A stretch of DNA of 64,000 nt, taken from contig CAVZUA010000034.1 of assembly GCA_963778385.1 (NCBI GenBank), forward strand, positions 124,001-188,000, in the 5' to 3' direction. The stretch is from DATARH01 sp963778385. Its GTDB lineage: Bacteria; Pseudomonadota; Alphaproteobacteria; ATCC43930; CGMCC-115725. Made by a program: the position numbers and the translations under genes. Below are positions 1 through 8,899 of this stretch, one piece after another; positions within the stretch are counted from its first letter, which is position 1, and each line of letters starts with the position of its first letter. The notes beneath the pieces are model-generated. The model was given only the letters and a program-made list of their open reading frames with translations. It made no database searches and was not told the origin of the DNA.

Positions 1-290
1 AACCGCTGTTGTGCCGTCAGCGGGACATACTTGACCTTGCCCGGATCGGCGAACAGCGCCGCGGACAGCGCCCGACAGACGTCGACATCAAAGCCGCTAT
101 AGACGCCCTGTGCATCCGGTTGCGCATATCCGGGGATACCGGTCGGCACGCCGCAGCTGAACACTCCCGCGGCCTTGACCTTGTCGAGGGTTTCGCCGGC
201 GAAGGCCGGCATGGCTGAGGAAAGCCCCCCAATCAGAAACGCAGCGAACGCCAGAAGCGAAAAATGTCGCGTGAGCAAGGTTCGAACCAC
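1..290 (-). CDS. Amino-acid ABC transporter substrate-binding protein, 5' part only
   Basis: The reading frame enters from the window edge, so only the N-terminal ~96 residues are present. I place the start at GTG 290-288, preceded by a GA/GG-rich ribosome site. An N-terminal signal peptide (hydrophobic stretch ending near AMPAFA) is followed by ETLDKVKAAGVFSCGVPTG and a FDVDVCRALSAALF segment. That pattern is typical of the AapJ/general L-amino-acid family of periplasmic binding proteins (family knowledge). It would act in the periplasm and feed an inner-membrane permease lying outside the window. It is read in the same direction as pyrF, about 120 bases downstream of it. Substrate cannot be decided from this fragment. 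Confidence 0.75.
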   Translation of the reverse strand, partial: MVRTLLTRHFSLLAFAAFLIGGLSSAMPAFAGETLDKVKAAGVFSCGVPTGIPGYAQPDAQGVYSGFDVDVCRALSAALFADPGKVKYVPLTAQQR

Positions 291-412
291 CGCAGCCCCC
301 TCTGTTGGCACAGCGTTTCGCGCACCAACGCGACGCGCGAGCGGCCGGACGCTAGCACAGCCGTGGCGCGGCCAGCAACGCGATGGCCAAGTCAAATGCC
401 CGGAACGCTGTT

Positions 413-1150
413 TCAGGCGACGCTTTTCATATCGGCGATAAATCGCGCCGCCACTTTCGCCGGATCGTCGCTCTGGACGATCGGCCGGCCGACAACGAGA
501 TAGTCGGCGCCGTCATCGATCGCCTGGGCCGGGGTCCCCGAGCGCTTGTGGTCGTCGAGCGCCGCGCCAGCGAGACGCACTCCCGGCGTGACGACCAGCA
601 AGCGCTCTGCGTCGAGACGCCGGCGGATCGCATTCGGATTGTCCTGCGGGCTGGCGATGATGCCGTCGACGCCGCAATCGAGGGCGAGGCGTGCCCGGTC
701 GGCGATCAGGTCGGCGACAGTTCCGCTGTGGCCGAGTTCGCGCAACCCGCGCTCGTTGATACTGGTCAGTGCCGGAACGACCAGCAGCTTCAGGGGCGAA
801 TTCCCTCGCCCGTCGACCGCGGCACGGATGATGTCGCCGTCGCCGTGAATCGTTACGAAGCTGACCCCACGCTCGGCGACCCGCTCGATGCCCCGGCGCA
901 CGGTCTCGCCGATATCGAACATCTTGGCGTCGAGAAAGACATTGCAGCCGGATTTCAGCAGGCCGTCGAGAAACGCCTCGAAGCCCGGCGCGAAGATCAA
1001 CCACAGCCCGACCTTGTAGAACGACACGATGCCGTCGAGCCGCGCGACGATGCCGCGCGCCGCATCGACGCTCGGGAGGTCGAGCGCGACGATCAGGCGA
1101 TCCTCCAAGCGCGAGGGAAGGCTCCGCGGCGAGCGGTTTCCAATTGTCAT
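413..1150 (-). CDS. pyrF: Orotidine 5'-phosphate decarboxylase
   Basis: PyrF makes UMP from OMP in the last step of pyrimidine synthesis in the cytoplasm. The 245-residue product has normal family length. The barrel signatures are visible: VALD with Asp24, FYKVGL with Lys46, and the catalytic D-x-K-x-x-D-I motif as DAKMFDI (Asp74, Lys76, Asp79). Near the C-terminus, TPGVR and VVGRPI form the phosphate-binding loops. It is divergent from the ridA-like gene at 1267. pyrC lies about 54 kb away in the same window, so the two pyrimidine genes are not in one operon. Confidence 0.95.
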   Translation of the reverse strand: MTIGNRSPRSLPSRLEDRLIVALDLPSVDAARGIVARLDGIVSFYKVGLWLIFAPGFEAFLDGLLKSGCNVFLDAKMFDIGETVRRGIERVAERGVSFVTIHGDGDIIRAAVDGRGNSPLKLLVVPALTSINERGLRELGHSGTVADLIADRARLALDCGVDGIIASPQDNPNAIRRRLDAERLLVVTPGVRLAGAALDDHKRSGTPAQAIDDGADYLVVGRPIVQSDDPAKVAARFIADMKSVA

Positions 1151-1266
1151 TTGGGGTCCCTGAGGTTCGAGCGCACCATCACGGGCGGACGCAGCAGCGT
1201 CAAGCGCGCTTGGAAGCCGTTGCGCGGCAAGGCACGATGTGACCTCTCACCGCGGGAGAAGCGCCC

Positions 1267-1662
1267 ATGCCCAAGCAGCAGATTCGCTCCGACAACCTGC
1301 CTCAGCCGAGCGGCGTGTTCTCGCACGCGACGATGATCGAGGCGCGCGGCCGCCTCGTCTTCATCTCCGGGATGGTTGCGCGCCGCGCCGACGGCTCGAT
1401 CGCCGGGATCGGCGATATCGAAGTGCAGACCCGGCAAGTCTGCGAGAACCTCAAGGCCGCGGTCGAGGCGGCCGGCGGCACGATGGACGACATCTGCCGG
1501 GTCGACGTCTATATCCGCAACATGGAGCAGTTTGCCGCGATCCACAAAGTGCGGCGCGAATATTTCCGCGAGCCGCTGCCCGCTTCGACGATGGTCGAGG
1601 TCGTCAAGATGACGCATCCCGACTACTTGATCGAGATCAATGCGATTGCCGTAATTCCTTAG
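1267..1662 (+). CDS. RidA/YjgF-family protein lacking the catalytic arginine
   Basis: The 131-residue product has the RidA (YjgF/YER057c/UK114) fold signatures: QPSGVFSHA, VFISGMVA, QVCENLKAAVEAAG and the C-terminal IEINAIAVIP. Archetypal RidA hydrolyses reactive enamines/imines from PLP enzymes using an Arg in a PARS-x-VEV motif. Here the motif reads PASTMVEV, with Ser107 where that Arg should be. The protein therefore belongs to a non-archetypal Rid subgroup and may not be an imine deaminase (inference). A GGGAGAAG ribosome site precedes the ATG. It lies 83 bases upstream of the cox-like operon, same strand, and may be co-transcribed. Confidence 0.85.
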   Translation: MPKQQIRSDNLPQPSGVFSHATMIEARGRLVFISGMVARRADGSIAGIGDIEVQTRQVCENLKAAVEAAGGTMDDICRVDVYIRNMEQFAAIHKVRREYFREPLPASTMVEVVKMTHPDYLIEINAIAVIP

Positions 1663-1745
1663 CCGCTCGGCCTTGATCGAGCGCGGTTGCAATTGGGCCG
1701 GCCTAATCACACAGTTAGGTCAGCGGAATAGAGGATCACATCACG

Positions 1746-2225
1746 ATGGAAATGCACGGCGAGCTGCGCATCCCGGCGCCGCGGCAGGAGGTTTGGGAAA
1801 AACTCAATGACCCGGAGACGCTGAAGACTTGCATCCCCGGCTGCGAGAGCGTCGACCGGGTCTCCGACACGGAATTCACCGCCAAGGTCGTGGCCCGCGT
1901 CGGTCCGGTGAAGGCCAGCTTCTCGGGCAAGGTGACGCTGACCGACATCGACCCTCCGGCGGGTTACACGATCTCCGGCGAGGGTAGCGGCGGGGTCGCG
2001 GGGTTCGCCAAGGGCAGTGCCAAGGTCGCGCTCGACGATGTCGGCAGCGAGACTGTGCTGCGTTACGGTGTACAGGCGCAGGTCGGCGGCAAGCTGGCCC
2101 AGATCGGATCGCGCCTGATCGACGCTACCTCGCGCAAAATGGCCGACGAATTCTTCAGCCGTTTCGTCGGCGTGATGAGCCCCGCCGAGTTCAAACTCCA
2201 ATGCGTCATAACTGACTGTATATAA
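1746..2225 (+). CDS. coxG: CoxG-like SRPBCC-domain protein
   Basis: A 159-residue START/SRPBCC-fold protein of the carbon-monoxide dehydrogenase subunit G family. The N-terminal pattern MHGELRIPAP, then WEKLNDPETLKTCIPGCESV, and the central GPVKASFSGKVTL are typical of CoxG. The C-terminus (KMADEFFSRF) is also usual, followed by a short unusual tail ending in ITDCI. In Oligotropha CoxG helps anchor the CO dehydrogenase complex at the membrane; that role is assumed here by homology. A GAGGAT ribosome site lies before the ATG. It is the first gene of the cox-type operon, about 108 bases before coxS. Confidence 0.88.
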   Translation: MEMHGELRIPAPRQEVWEKLNDPETLKTCIPGCESVDRVSDTEFTAKVVARVGPVKASFSGKVTLTDIDPPAGYTISGEGSGGVAGFAKGSAKVALDDVGSETVLRYGVQAQVGGKLAQIGSRLIDATSRKMADEFFSRFVGVMSPAEFKLQCVITDCI

Positions 2226-2333
2226 CGAATTTTACGCCGCTTCAGGCGGCTTGACCCGACGCCGACGGCGCAGGAAACTCCGCGCCTCGACGGAAGGTCG
2301 CTTCCTGTTCGATACGCGACAAGGGAGGGTTCC

Positions 2334-2822
<489 letters not shown>

Positions 2823-2827
2823 CCGCC

Positions 2828-5200
2828 GTGACCGAGATCGGAAACCCCGTACGCCGGCGCGAGGATTATCGGTTCCTCACCGGCCAGGGTACCTATACCG
2901 ACGACATCAACCGGCCGCGCCAGCTGTACGCGTTCATCCTGCGCAGCCCGCATGCGAGCGCGCGGATCAACGCCATCGACACCAGCGCCGCGGCGAAAGC
3001 CGTGGGGGTCGCGGCGGTCTATACCAGCAAGGACCTGGACGCCGATGGCGTCGGCGGCCTGCCTTGCGGCTGGCAAATCTTTTTCAAGGACGGCTCGCCA
3101 ATGCACGAGCCGCCGCACCCGGTGCTGGCGAGCGGCCGCGTGCGCCATGTCGGCGACCCGGTCGCGGTCGTCATCGCCGAGAGCCTAGGGCAAGCACGCG
3201 ACGCGGCGGAGCTCGTCGCCGTCGACTATGCGGTCGACCCGGCGGTTGCGGATGTCGCCGAGGCGGTGAAGCCCGGTGCGCCCTTGGTGCATGCGGAGGT
3301 GCCCGGCAATATTTGCTACGACTGGCATCTCGGCGACCCGGCGGCGATCGACGCGGCGTTGAAAGGCGCCGCCCGCGTCGTCAAGCTCGACCTCGTTAAC
3401 AACCGGCTCGTCCCCAACGCGATGGAGCCACGCGCCGCGATCGGCGATTTCGACCGGGCGACCGGCGAACACACCCTCTATACGACGAGCCAAAATCCGC
3501 ATGTGATCCGGCTGCTGATGGGCTCGGCCGTGCTGCACATCCCTGAAGCGAAACTGCGGGTGGTCGCCCCCGATGTTGGCGGCGGGTTCGGCTCGAAGAT
3601 CTACCACTACGCCGAAGAGGCGATCGTCACCTGGGCGGCCGGCAAGCTGAAACGCCCGGTCAAATGGACCGCCGAGCGCGTCGAAAGCTTTATGTCGGAC
3701 GCGCATGGCCGCGACCATGTCACCCACGTCGAGCTCGGCCTCGATCGCGACAACAAATTCGTCGCGCTCAAGGTCTCGACACTGGCCAATATGGGCGGTT
3801 ATCTCTCGACTTTCGCGACCGCGATCCCGACCTATCTCTATGCGACGCTGCTTGCCGGCACGTACACGACGCCAGTGATCTACGCCGAGGTCAAGGCGGT
3901 GTTCACGCACACCGTGCCGGTCGACGCCTATCGCGGCGCCGGGCGACCCGAGGCAACGTTCCTCCTGGAGCGCATCGTCGACCTCGCCGCCGATGAGCTC
4001 GGCGTCGACCCGGCCGAATTGCGGCGCAAGAACTTCATCCCGACCGACGCCTTCCCCTATCAGACGCCGGTCGCGCTGCAATACGACAGCGGCGACTATT
4101 TTTCGACTCTCGACCTCGCCACCAAGGCGGCCGACTACGCCGGCTTCGAGGCGCGGCGGCAGGCGGCGGCGGCACGCGGCAAATTGCGCGGCATCGGCAT
4201 CGCCACCTATATCGAAGCCTGCGGCATCGCACCGTCGGCGGTTGTCGGCTCTTTGGGCGCGCGCGCCGGGTTGTTCGAAGCGGCGGCGGTCCGCGTCCAC
4301 CCGACCGGCAGCGTGACGATCCTCACCGGCTCGCACAGCCACGGCCAAGGTCACGAGACGACGTTTGCCCAACTGGTCGCCGACGGGCTTGGCATCCCGA
4401 TGGAGTCGATCGAGATCGTCCACGGCGACACAGCCAAGATCCCCTACGGCATGGGGACTTACGGCTCGCGCTCGCTGGCGGTCGGCGGCACCGCGATCAT
4501 CAAGGCGATGGATAAGATCGTCGCGAAGGGAAAGAAGATCGCGGCTCATCTGCTCGAAGCGGCCGAAGCCGACATCGAGTTCAAGGATGGCAATTTCAGC
4601 GTCGCCGGCACCGACCGCTCCAAGAGCTTCAGCGAGATTGCGCTGACCGCCTATGTGCCGCACAACTACCCGCACGAGGAGCTGGAGCCGGGACTCGACG
4701 AGACAGCGTTCTACGACCCGAAGAACTTCACGTTTCCGTCGGGCGCCTATGTCGCGGAGGTCGAGATCGATCCCGATACCGGCGTCCTCGAAATCTGCAG
4801 CTTTAATGCCAGCGACGATTTCGGCCGCATCATCAACCCGATGATCGTTGCCGGTCAGGTGCATGGCGGTCTGGCGCAGGGCATCGGCCAGGCGCTGCTC
4901 GAAGGCTGCGTCTACGACAAAACAACCGGGCAGTTGCTGACCGCATCGTATAACGACTACGCGATGCCGCGGGCGGACAATTTGCCGTCCTTCGAGCTGT
5001 CGACCCATGTGACGCTCTGCGCGCACAACCCGCTCGGCGTGAAGGGTTGCGGCGAGGCCGGGGCAATCGGCGCGCCGGCGGCAATCTCCAACGCCATCGT
5101 CGACGCGCTCAAGGCTTACGGCGTGCGCCATGTCGAAATGCCGGCGACGCCCGAGAAATTGTGGCGCGCCATCCACCAGCATCAACTGGCTGCCGAATAG
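2828..5200 (+). CDS. coxL: Form II CO dehydrogenase-like molybdopterin large subunit
   Basis: A 790-residue catalytic subunit carrying the Mo-pterin cytosine dinucleotide cofactor. The active-site loop at residues 367-373 reads AYRGAGR. That is the form II signature; authentic form I CO dehydrogenases have AYRCSFR with a Cu-binding Cys, which is absent here. The catalytic Glu of the family is in GCGEAGAIGAP (Glu743). GGGFGSK and GQGHETTFAQL are further Mo-cofactor loops. It starts at GTG after GAGTAGCCGCC. Form II enzymes are widespread, and for most the substrate is unproven: CO or an organic aldehyde/heterocycle are both possible. Order S-L-M is typical of form II. Confidence 0.93.
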   Translation: MTEIGNPVRRREDYRFLTGQGTYTDDINRPRQLYAFILRSPHASARINAIDTSAAAKAVGVAAVYTSKDLDADGVGGLPCGWQIFFKDGSPMHEPPHPVLASGRVRHVGDPVAVVIAESLGQARDAAELVAVDYAVDPAVADVAEAVKPGAPLVHAEVPGNICYDWHLGDPAAIDAALKGAARVVKLDLVNNRLVPNAMEPRAAIGDFDRATGEHTLYTTSQNPHVIRLLMGSAVLHIPEAKLRVVAPDVGGGFGSKIYHYAEEAIVTWAAGKLKRPVKWTAERVESFMSDAHGRDHVTHVELGLDRDNKFVALKVSTLANMGGYLSTFATAIPTYLYATLLAGTYTTPVIYAEVKAVFTHTVPVDAYRGAGRPEATFLLERIVDLAADELGVDPAELRRKNFIPTDAFPYQTPVALQYDSGDYFSTLDLATKAADYAGFEARRQAAAARGKLRGIGIATYIEACGIAPSAVVGSLGARAGLFEAAAVRVHPTGSVTILTGSHSHGQGHETTFAQLVADGLGIPMESIEIVHGDTAKIPYGMGTYGSRSLAVGGTAIIKAMDKIVAKGKKIAAHLLEAAEADIEFKDGNFSVAGTDRSKSFSEIALTAYVPHNYPHEELEPGLDETAFYDPKNFTFPSGAYVAEVEIDPDTGVLEICSFNASDDFGRIINPMIVAGQVHGGLAQGIGQALLEGCVYDKTTGQLLTASYNDYAMPRADNLPSFELSTHVTLCAHNPLGVKGCGEAGAIGAPAAISNAIVDALKAYGVRHVEMPATPEKLWRAIHQHQLAAE

Positions 5201-5209
5201 GAGAGGCCG

Positions 5210-6004
5210 ATGTACGAATTCAACTACCAGAAAGCCACAAGCCTCGAGGATGCTGCGAAGGCGCTCGGTGCCGACGAGGACGCCAAGTTGGTCGCCGGCG
5301 GCATGACGCTGATCCCAACGCTGAAGCAGCGCCTGGCAAAGCCGTCCGACTTGATTGACTTGTCGACGGTTCCCGGGCTGCAAGGCATCAGCGAGGAGGG
5401 CGGCGGTCTGCGGATCGGCGCGATGACCCGACACGCCGAAGTCCAGCGCTCGGATGTCGTCAAGCGCGTGATCCCGGCGTTGAGCGTGCTCGCCGGGCTC
5501 ATCGGCGATCCGGCGGTGCGCAACCGCGGCACGATCGGCGGCTCGATCTCCAACAACGATCCGGCGGCGGATTATCCTTCGGCCGTTGTCGGACTCGGCG
5601 CGACGGTGGTGACCAACAAGCGCGAAATCGCCGGCGACGACTTCTTCACCGGCATGTTCGAGACCGCGCTGGCGCCGGACGAGATCGTCACGGCGGTCAA
5701 GTTCCCCAAGCCGCAGGCCGCCGCTTACCAGAAATTCAAGAACCCGGCCTCGCGCTACGCGATCGTCGGCGTGTTCGTCGCGCGGACCGCCGGAGGCGTG
5801 CGCGTCGCCGTCACCGGAGCCGGGCCTTGCGTATTCCGCGTGCCGGAGATGGAAGCGGCGCTCGGCAAGTCCTTCTCGGCGGACGCGATCAAGGACATCG
5901 CGATCCCCGATGACGGGCTCAACACGGACATCCATGCCAGCGCCGAGTATCGCGCGCATCTGGTCAATGTGATGGCTCGCCGCGCCGTCGCTGCCTGCGC
6001 ATAA
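5210..6004 (+). CDS. coxM: CO dehydrogenase-like medium FAD subunit
   Basis: The 264-residue flavoprotein subunit of the Mo hydroxylase. The two FAD pyrophosphate-binding loops are clear: AGGMTLIP at residues 29-36 and TIGGS at 108-112, the latter inside RNRGTIGGSISNNDPAAD. The length is slightly short of the usual 280-290 residues, the C-terminal CO_deh_flav_C domain being compact but present. It accepts electrons from the small subunit and hands them to the respiratory chain. An AGGAGAGG ribosome site precedes the ATG, nine bases after the coxL stop. Confidence 0.94.
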   Translation: MYEFNYQKATSLEDAAKALGADEDAKLVAGGMTLIPTLKQRLAKPSDLIDLSTVPGLQGISEEGGGLRIGAMTRHAEVQRSDVVKRVIPALSVLAGLIGDPAVRNRGTIGGSISNNDPAADYPSAVVGLGATVVTNKREIAGDDFFTGMFETALAPDEIVTAVKFPKPQAAAYQKFKNPASRYAIVGVFVARTAGGVRVAVTGAGPCVFRVPEMEAALGKSFSADAIKDIAIPDDGLNTDIHASAEYRAHLVNVMARRAVAACA

Positions 6005-6057
6005 TTTCGCCGCGATCCGTCCATAAAAGACGAAAAATCGCGACGAGGAGGTTGGCT

Positions 6058-6477
6058 GTGCGCAGTTGGGGACTGATTGCCGGCGCCGGTCTGGTGCTGT
6101 GCTTGGGGTTGGGCGCCGCCTCGGCGGACACGGTCAAGCTCGCGGCAACGCTCGAGCCGGACAAGCAAGGCGGCCCTGGCAAGGGGTCGGCAAACCTTTC
6201 GATCGATACCGCCAGCAAGACGTTGACCATCACGGTCGAGTATTCCGGCCTGTCAGCTCCGCCGACGATGGCAGCATTCCTGTCGCCACCGGCGAACCAG
6301 AACGGCAATCCCGGCACCCTGCCGATCCCGCTCCCCGCCAAGGCGACGAGCCCCGTCAACGTCACGATGAAACTGACCGATCCGGCGATCAATGGGTTGA
6401 AAACCGGCGATTGGATCATTCTGCTTGGCACCAAGCAGGCGCCGGAAATCGGCGGCGAGGTCAAGCCGACGCAGTAG
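6058..6477 (+). CDS. Secreted CHRD-like small protein inside the cox operon
   Basis: An exported protein of 139 residues. I choose GTG 6058, seven bases from GAGGAG; TTG 6052 is possible but too close. The N-terminal signal peptide (GLIAGAGLVLCLGLGAASA) is followed by KLAATLEPDKQGGPGKGSAN, a repeated beta-strand pattern, and a C-terminal PEIGGEVKP resembling the end of CHRD domains. CHRD assignment is tentative because the usual histidine motif is not visible. It lies between coxM and coxD in the same direction, 53 bases after coxM, so it may be periplasmic and linked to the hydroxylase. Function unknown. Confidence 0.7.
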   Translation: MRSWGLIAGAGLVLCLGLGAASADTVKLAATLEPDKQGGPGKGSANLSIDTASKTLTITVEYSGLSAPPTMAAFLSPPANQNGNPGTLPIPLPAKATSPVNVTMKLTDPAINGLKTGDWIILLGTKQAPEIGGEVKPTQ

Positions 6478-6538
6478 ATCAGCCGGGTGGCGCTGATGCG
6501 TCTGCTCGACTAGATTTCAATTCGTCGACAATCTGCAT

Positions 6539-6560
6539 CCCTCTCCCCACCAGGAGAGGG
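6539..6560. terminator. Palindrome with T-rich tail after the CHRD-like gene
   Basis: A perfect 8-bp stem CCCTCTCC / GGAGAGGG with a 6-base loop, followed by ATTTT on the plus strand. It lies 62 bases after the CHRD-like stop and 30 bases before coxD. It may be a short relic of the CTCTCCC repeat family (see 7553 and 59732) and could act as a weak terminator or RNA-stability element. Confidence 0.5.
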
Positions 6561-6589
6561 ATTTTGCCGAGATCGGACCCTGCCGTCGA

Positions 6590-7525
6590 ATGGCCGTATC
6601 CAAAAATCCTGCCCTGCCCGCTTCGGTCGACGCGACGCTCGCGATGCTCGGCAGCGCCGAATACGTCGCCGACCGCAGCCTCGCGACCGCGGTGCATCTG
6701 GCACTGCATCTGAGGCGGCCGCTGTTTCTCGAAGGCGAGGCAGGAGTCGGTAAGACCGAGATCGCCAAGGTCCTGTCGACGGCGCTGAAACGCAAATTGA
6801 TCCGCCTGCAATGCTACGAGGGGCTCGACGTCGCGTCGGCGGTCTATGAGTGGGATTACGCGCGGCAGATGATCGAAATCCGCCTCGCGGAAGCCGGCGA
6901 CGAGGACCGCGCGGAGATCGAGAGCACGATCTTTTCCGAACGGTTCCTCATCAAGCGCCCGCTGTTGCAGGCGCTGGAGCCGGAGATCGAGGGGCCGCCG
7001 GTGCTGCTCATCGACGAACTCGACCGCACCGACGAACCGTTCGAAGCGTATCTCTTGGAATTGTTGTCGGACTTCCAGGTGACGATCCCCGAGATCGGCA
7101 CGATCAAGGCGGACCATCCACCGATTGTCGTCATCACCTCGAACCGTACGCGCGAGATCCACGACGCGCTGAAGCGGCGCTGCTTCTATTATTGGGTCGA
7201 CTACCCGAATGCCGAGCGCGAGCTCGAAATCCTCGCGAAAAAGGCACCGGGCGCGGCGCCCGAGCTGTCGCAGGCCGTCGTTGGTTTTGTCCAGAAACTG
7301 CGCAAGATGGACTTGTTCAAGCTGCCTGGCATCGCCGAGACGATCGACTGGACCGAGGCGCTGATGCAGCTCGACGTGCTGGAGCTGACCCCGCACGCGA
7401 TCAACGACACGCTCGGCGTGCTGCTCAAATACCAAGACGACATCGCCCGCATCCAGGGCAGCGAGGCGGCACGCCTGCTCGACCAGGTCAAGGCCGAACT
7501 CGCCGCCGCGCCGCGTGGGGCGTGA
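6590..7525 (+). CDS. coxD: MoxR-type AAA+ ATPase, CoxD-like
   Basis: A 311-residue AAA+ ATPase. The Walker A is GEAGVGKT (residues 49-56), the Walker B LLIDELDR (139-146), and the sensor segment VVITSNRTREI follows. CoxD proteins form a MoxR-type chaperone that helps mature the Mo (and in form I the Cu-S) centre of CO dehydrogenase. With CoxE they form the usual AAA/VWA pair (family knowledge). The ATG has no strong ribosome site. The 3' end is followed 131 bases later by the proposed coxE start, the gap being filled by a repeat element. Confidence 0.93.
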   Translation: MAVSKNPALPASVDATLAMLGSAEYVADRSLATAVHLALHLRRPLFLEGEAGVGKTEIAKVLSTALKRKLIRLQCYEGLDVASAVYEWDYARQMIEIRLAEAGDEDRAEIESTIFSERFLIKRPLLQALEPEIEGPPVLLIDELDRTDEPFEAYLLELLSDFQVTIPEIGTIKADHPPIVVITSNRTREIHDALKRRCFYYWVDYPNAERELEILAKKAPGAAPELSQAVVGFVQKLRKMDLFKLPGIAETIDWTEALMQLDVLELTPHAINDTLGVLLKYQDDIARIQGSEAARLLDQVKAELAAAPRGA

Positions 7526-7552
7526 TTGCCGCAATGAATTGCGTGCCCTGCC

Positions 7553-7663
7553 CGTCACCCTCCCATCGCATTCGCGATGGGGCCCTCCCTCTCCCCGCAA
7601 GCGGGGCGAGGGTAAAGACGAACCCCCTCGCCCCGTTTACGGGGAGAGGGTTGGGGTGAGGGG
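7553..7663. repeat. Palindromic repeat, CTCTCCC family, supplying the coxE start
   Basis: This ~110-base element holds nested hairpins: CATCGC/GCGATG, CCTCTCCCCGC/GCGGGGCGAGG, and CCTCGCCCCGT/ACGGGGAGAGG. It ends in GTTGGGGTGAGGGG. A related element is at 59732-59876 and a short one at 6539. Such arrays are common between genes in alphaproteobacteria. Here it fills the coxD-coxE gap, and its right end carries the GGAGAGGG and GTG that I take as the coxE start. Confidence 0.85.
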
Positions 7664-8888
7664 CAGCCCGCAAACGACGGCGGAAACCGAAGGCCGGCTC
7701 GTCGCCAACCTGATGCATTTCGCGCGCACGTTGCGCGCGGCCGGGCTGCCGGTCGGGCCCGGCAAGGTAATCGATGCGGTGGCCGCGGTGCGGACGGTGG
7801 GCATCACCAATCGCAGTGATTTTTACTGGACGCTGCACGCAGTGTTCGTCAACCGCCCGGACCAGCGGCCGCTCTTCGACCAGGCGTTTCACGTCTTCTG
7901 GCGCAACCCCGAGCTGCTCAAGAAGATGATGTCGCTCGTGCTGCCCGAGATGAGCCTCGACCTGCCGGAGGACGAGAAGCAGGAGATGCTGCGCCGTCTC
8001 GCCGAAGCTCTGCACCCCAACCCCGAGTTGCGCGAGACCGGCGAGACCGAGCTGGAATTCGACGCGGCGATGACCTTTTCCGACCGCGAGCAGCTCCAAG
8101 GCATGGATTTCGAGAAGATGTCGCTCGACGAGCTGGCCCAGGCGAAGGCGGCGATCGCCCGGCTCCAGCTTCCGGTGCTCGATCGGCCGACGCGGCGTTT
8201 CGCGCCCGACCCGCGCGGCGCCCGTGCCGATATGCGCGCGACGCTGCGCGCCGCGCTGCGCTCCGGCGGCCTTGTCGAGTTGAAGCGGAAGAGCCGGCGC
8301 AGGCGGCCACCGCCGCTCGTCGTGCTATGCGACATTTCCGGCTCGATGAGCCGCTACAGCCGGATGTTCCTGCATTTCATGCACGCGATCACCAACGATC
8401 GCGACCGCGTGTTCACCTTCGTCTTCGGCACGCGGCTCACCAACATCACGCGCTACCTGCGCTTCCGCGATGTCGACCTGGCGCTCGACAAGGTGACGGA
8501 GGTGGTCGCCGACTGGTCAGGCGGCACGCGGATCGGCCATTGCCTCGTCGACTTCAACCTCTATTGGTCGCGCCGGGTTTTGGGTCAGGGGGCAGTGGTG
8601 ATCCTGATCACCGATGGGCTCGACCGCGATGTCGGCGTCGGGCTGGCGCACGAGATGGACCGGCTGCACCGTTCGTGCCGCCGGTTGATTTGGCTCAATC
8701 CCCTGTTGCGTTACGAAGGGTTCGAGCCAAAATCTTTGGGCATGAGGGCGATGTTGCCGCATGTCGACGAATTCCGTCCGGTGCACAACCTCGACGGCCT
8801 CGAAAACCTGGTGACGGTGCTGAGCGCGCCGGCGCCACGCCGGTTGACCGCGGCGGCGATGCTGCAGAACGGGAAGCGGGCGGCCTGA
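7656..8888 (+). CDS. coxE: VWA-domain protein, CoxE-like
   Basis: I start this gene at GTG 7656, five to seven bases after GGAGAGGG, giving 410 residues. The frame is open further upstream to 7515, but that part translates the repeat and not family sequence. Homology begins at ETEGRLVANLMHFARTLRAAG. The C-terminal VWA domain has the MIDAS-like D-x-S-x-S in CDISGSMSR (about residues 225-233). CoxE proteins partner the CoxD AAA ATPase in maturing the Mo hydroxylase. It is followed 11 bases later by the XdhC N-terminal gene. Confidence 0.9.
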   Translation: MRGSPQTTAETEGRLVANLMHFARTLRAAGLPVGPGKVIDAVAAVRTVGITNRSDFYWTLHAVFVNRPDQRPLFDQAFHVFWRNPELLKKMMSLVLPEMSLDLPEDEKQEMLRRLAEALHPNPELRETGETELEFDAAMTFSDREQLQGMDFEKMSLDELAQAKAAIARLQLPVLDRPTRRFAPDPRGARADMRATLRAALRSGGLVELKRKSRRRRPPPLVVLCDISGSMSRYSRMFLHFMHAITNDRDRVFTFVFGTRLTNITRYLRFRDVDLALDKVTEVVADWSGGTRIGHCLVDFNLYWSRRVLGQGAVVILITDGLDRDVGVGLAHEMDRLHRSCRRLIWLNPLLRYEGFEPKSLGMRAMLPHVDEFRPVHNLDGLENLVTVLSAPAPRRLTAAAMLQNGKRAA

Positions 8889-8899
8889 AGGGAGCGACC

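Noticed and set aside
279..290. GTTCGAACC resembling a tRNA T-loop
   Set aside because: No acceptor, D or anticodon arms fit around it, and it lies at the start of the amino-acid-binding protein gene.
2828..5200. Form I (authentic) CO dehydrogenase
   Set aside because: The active-site loop is AYRGAGR, lacking the Cu-binding Cys of AYRCSFR.
3185..5959. A 924-residue open frame on the minus strand opposite coxL and coxM
   Set aside because: It is a shadow of GC-rich codon use in the real genes: composition is Arg/Asp/Gly-rich with no family motif, and it spans two clearly conserved genes.
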